Part shown: positions 15,678 through 15,727 of the stretch, in pieces
Layout: every line of letters begins with the position of its first letter
Numbering within the stretch: the stretch's first letter is position 1
NCBI GenBank assembly: GCA_002353215.1
Contig: DEJD01000056.1
Location: 56,905 to 72,631 of the forward strand
From: Prevotellaceae bacterium UBA2757
Lineage (GTDB): Bacteria > Bacteroidota > Bacteroidia > Bacteroidales > Bacteroidaceae
Direction of reading: 5' to 3'
Length of the DNA stretch: 15,727 bases
Notes under the pieces: generated by a model
What the model saw: only the letters and a program-made list of their open reading frames with translations
Database searches by the model: none
Told to the model about the DNA's origin: nothing
Program-made: the position numbers and the translations under genes

Positions 15678-15727
15678 AGGGTCGAGGGTCTAGAGTCAGG
15701 AGTCAAGATTTTAGTTAGGAGTTAGGA
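15678..15727. repeat. 7-bp-period degenerate tandem repeat at the window edge
   Basis: The units are AGGGTCG, AGGGTCT, AGAGTCA and GGAGTCA (15678-15705), then after a 7-nt break AGTTAGG twice (15713-15726). The array probably continues past the window. The GTTAGG units resemble the reverse complement of the repeat at 1784-1811. Confidence 0.7.

Larger units (their letters stand above)
15269..15727. other. 459-bp non-coding region upstream of the giant gene
   Basis: No coding frame with protein-like content is seen here. From left to right the region holds an A/T-rich start region without a Shine-Dalgarno sequence (15269-15300), two short tandem arrays of opposed polarity, a hairpin, an 18-bp palindrome, a candidate minus-strand promoter, a 12-bp direct repeat and a 7-bp tandem repeat that runs into the window edge. 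The individual elements are listed separately. Confidence 0.8.

Overview
The window looks like a chromosomal piece of a Bacteroidales bacterium, most likely a Prevotella-type (Prevotellaceae) species. The evidence is the promoter pattern (TTTG about 19-22 bp upstream of TAnnTTTG), the absence of Shine-Dalgarno sequences, A/T-rich start regions, an S-D-D-rich lipoprotein signal, surface proteins with Bacteroidetes-style module sets, and close agreement of the mannonate dehydratase and L19 proteins with that group. The genus is an inference from sequence character; no database search was possible.

Layout. Positions 1-503 (minus) hold the 5' part of a D-mannonate dehydratase gene (uxuA) that runs off the left edge. 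It is divergent from rplS (745-1122, plus); each gene has its own recognisable Bacteroidetes promoter in the 241-bp gap, and the rplS leader can fold into a hairpin that may be an autoregulatory ribosomal-protein leader. A strong intrinsic terminator follows rplS. Next come a stand-alone MaoC-type hot-dog hydratase (1248-1715) with its own terminator, then a secreted SGNH carbohydrate esterase resembling CE6/sialate-O-acetylesterase enzymes (1822-2754). A bidirectional terminator (2759-2798) separates this rightward block from a convergent leftward block.

The leftward block fills three quarters of the window. It is a single 3,885-codon gene (3611-15268, minus) for a giant secreted multidomain surface protein, followed 11 bp later by a 258-aa, probably surface-exposed lipoprotein (2823-3599, minus). 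Reading from its N-terminus, the giant protein has a signal peptide, beta-sandwich/fibronectin-like regions, three tandem beta-helix (GLUG-like) modules of about 222 aa, a fibronectin III-like domain, carboxypeptidase-regulatory-like domains, about 1,100 residues I cannot assign, an SbsA-like Ig domain, two LamG/concanavalin-like domains, a BACON-like segment, two 'GWNW' modules interleaved with two copies of a roughly 95-aa module, and a C-terminal tail of the type IX secretion sorting style. The neighbouring lipoprotein consists almost entirely of two copies of that same 95-aa module, so the two genes look like a functional pair, probably an adhesin or glycan-binding surface assembly (inference).

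The 459-bp non-coding region at the right edge (15269-15727) is unusually structured. It holds two opposed short tandem arrays, two inverted repeats, a candidate promoter for the giant gene, a 12-bp direct repeat with a 21-bp period, and a 7-bp-period tandem repeat. The genes on the left are housekeeping or catabolic; the pair on the right is accessory in character.
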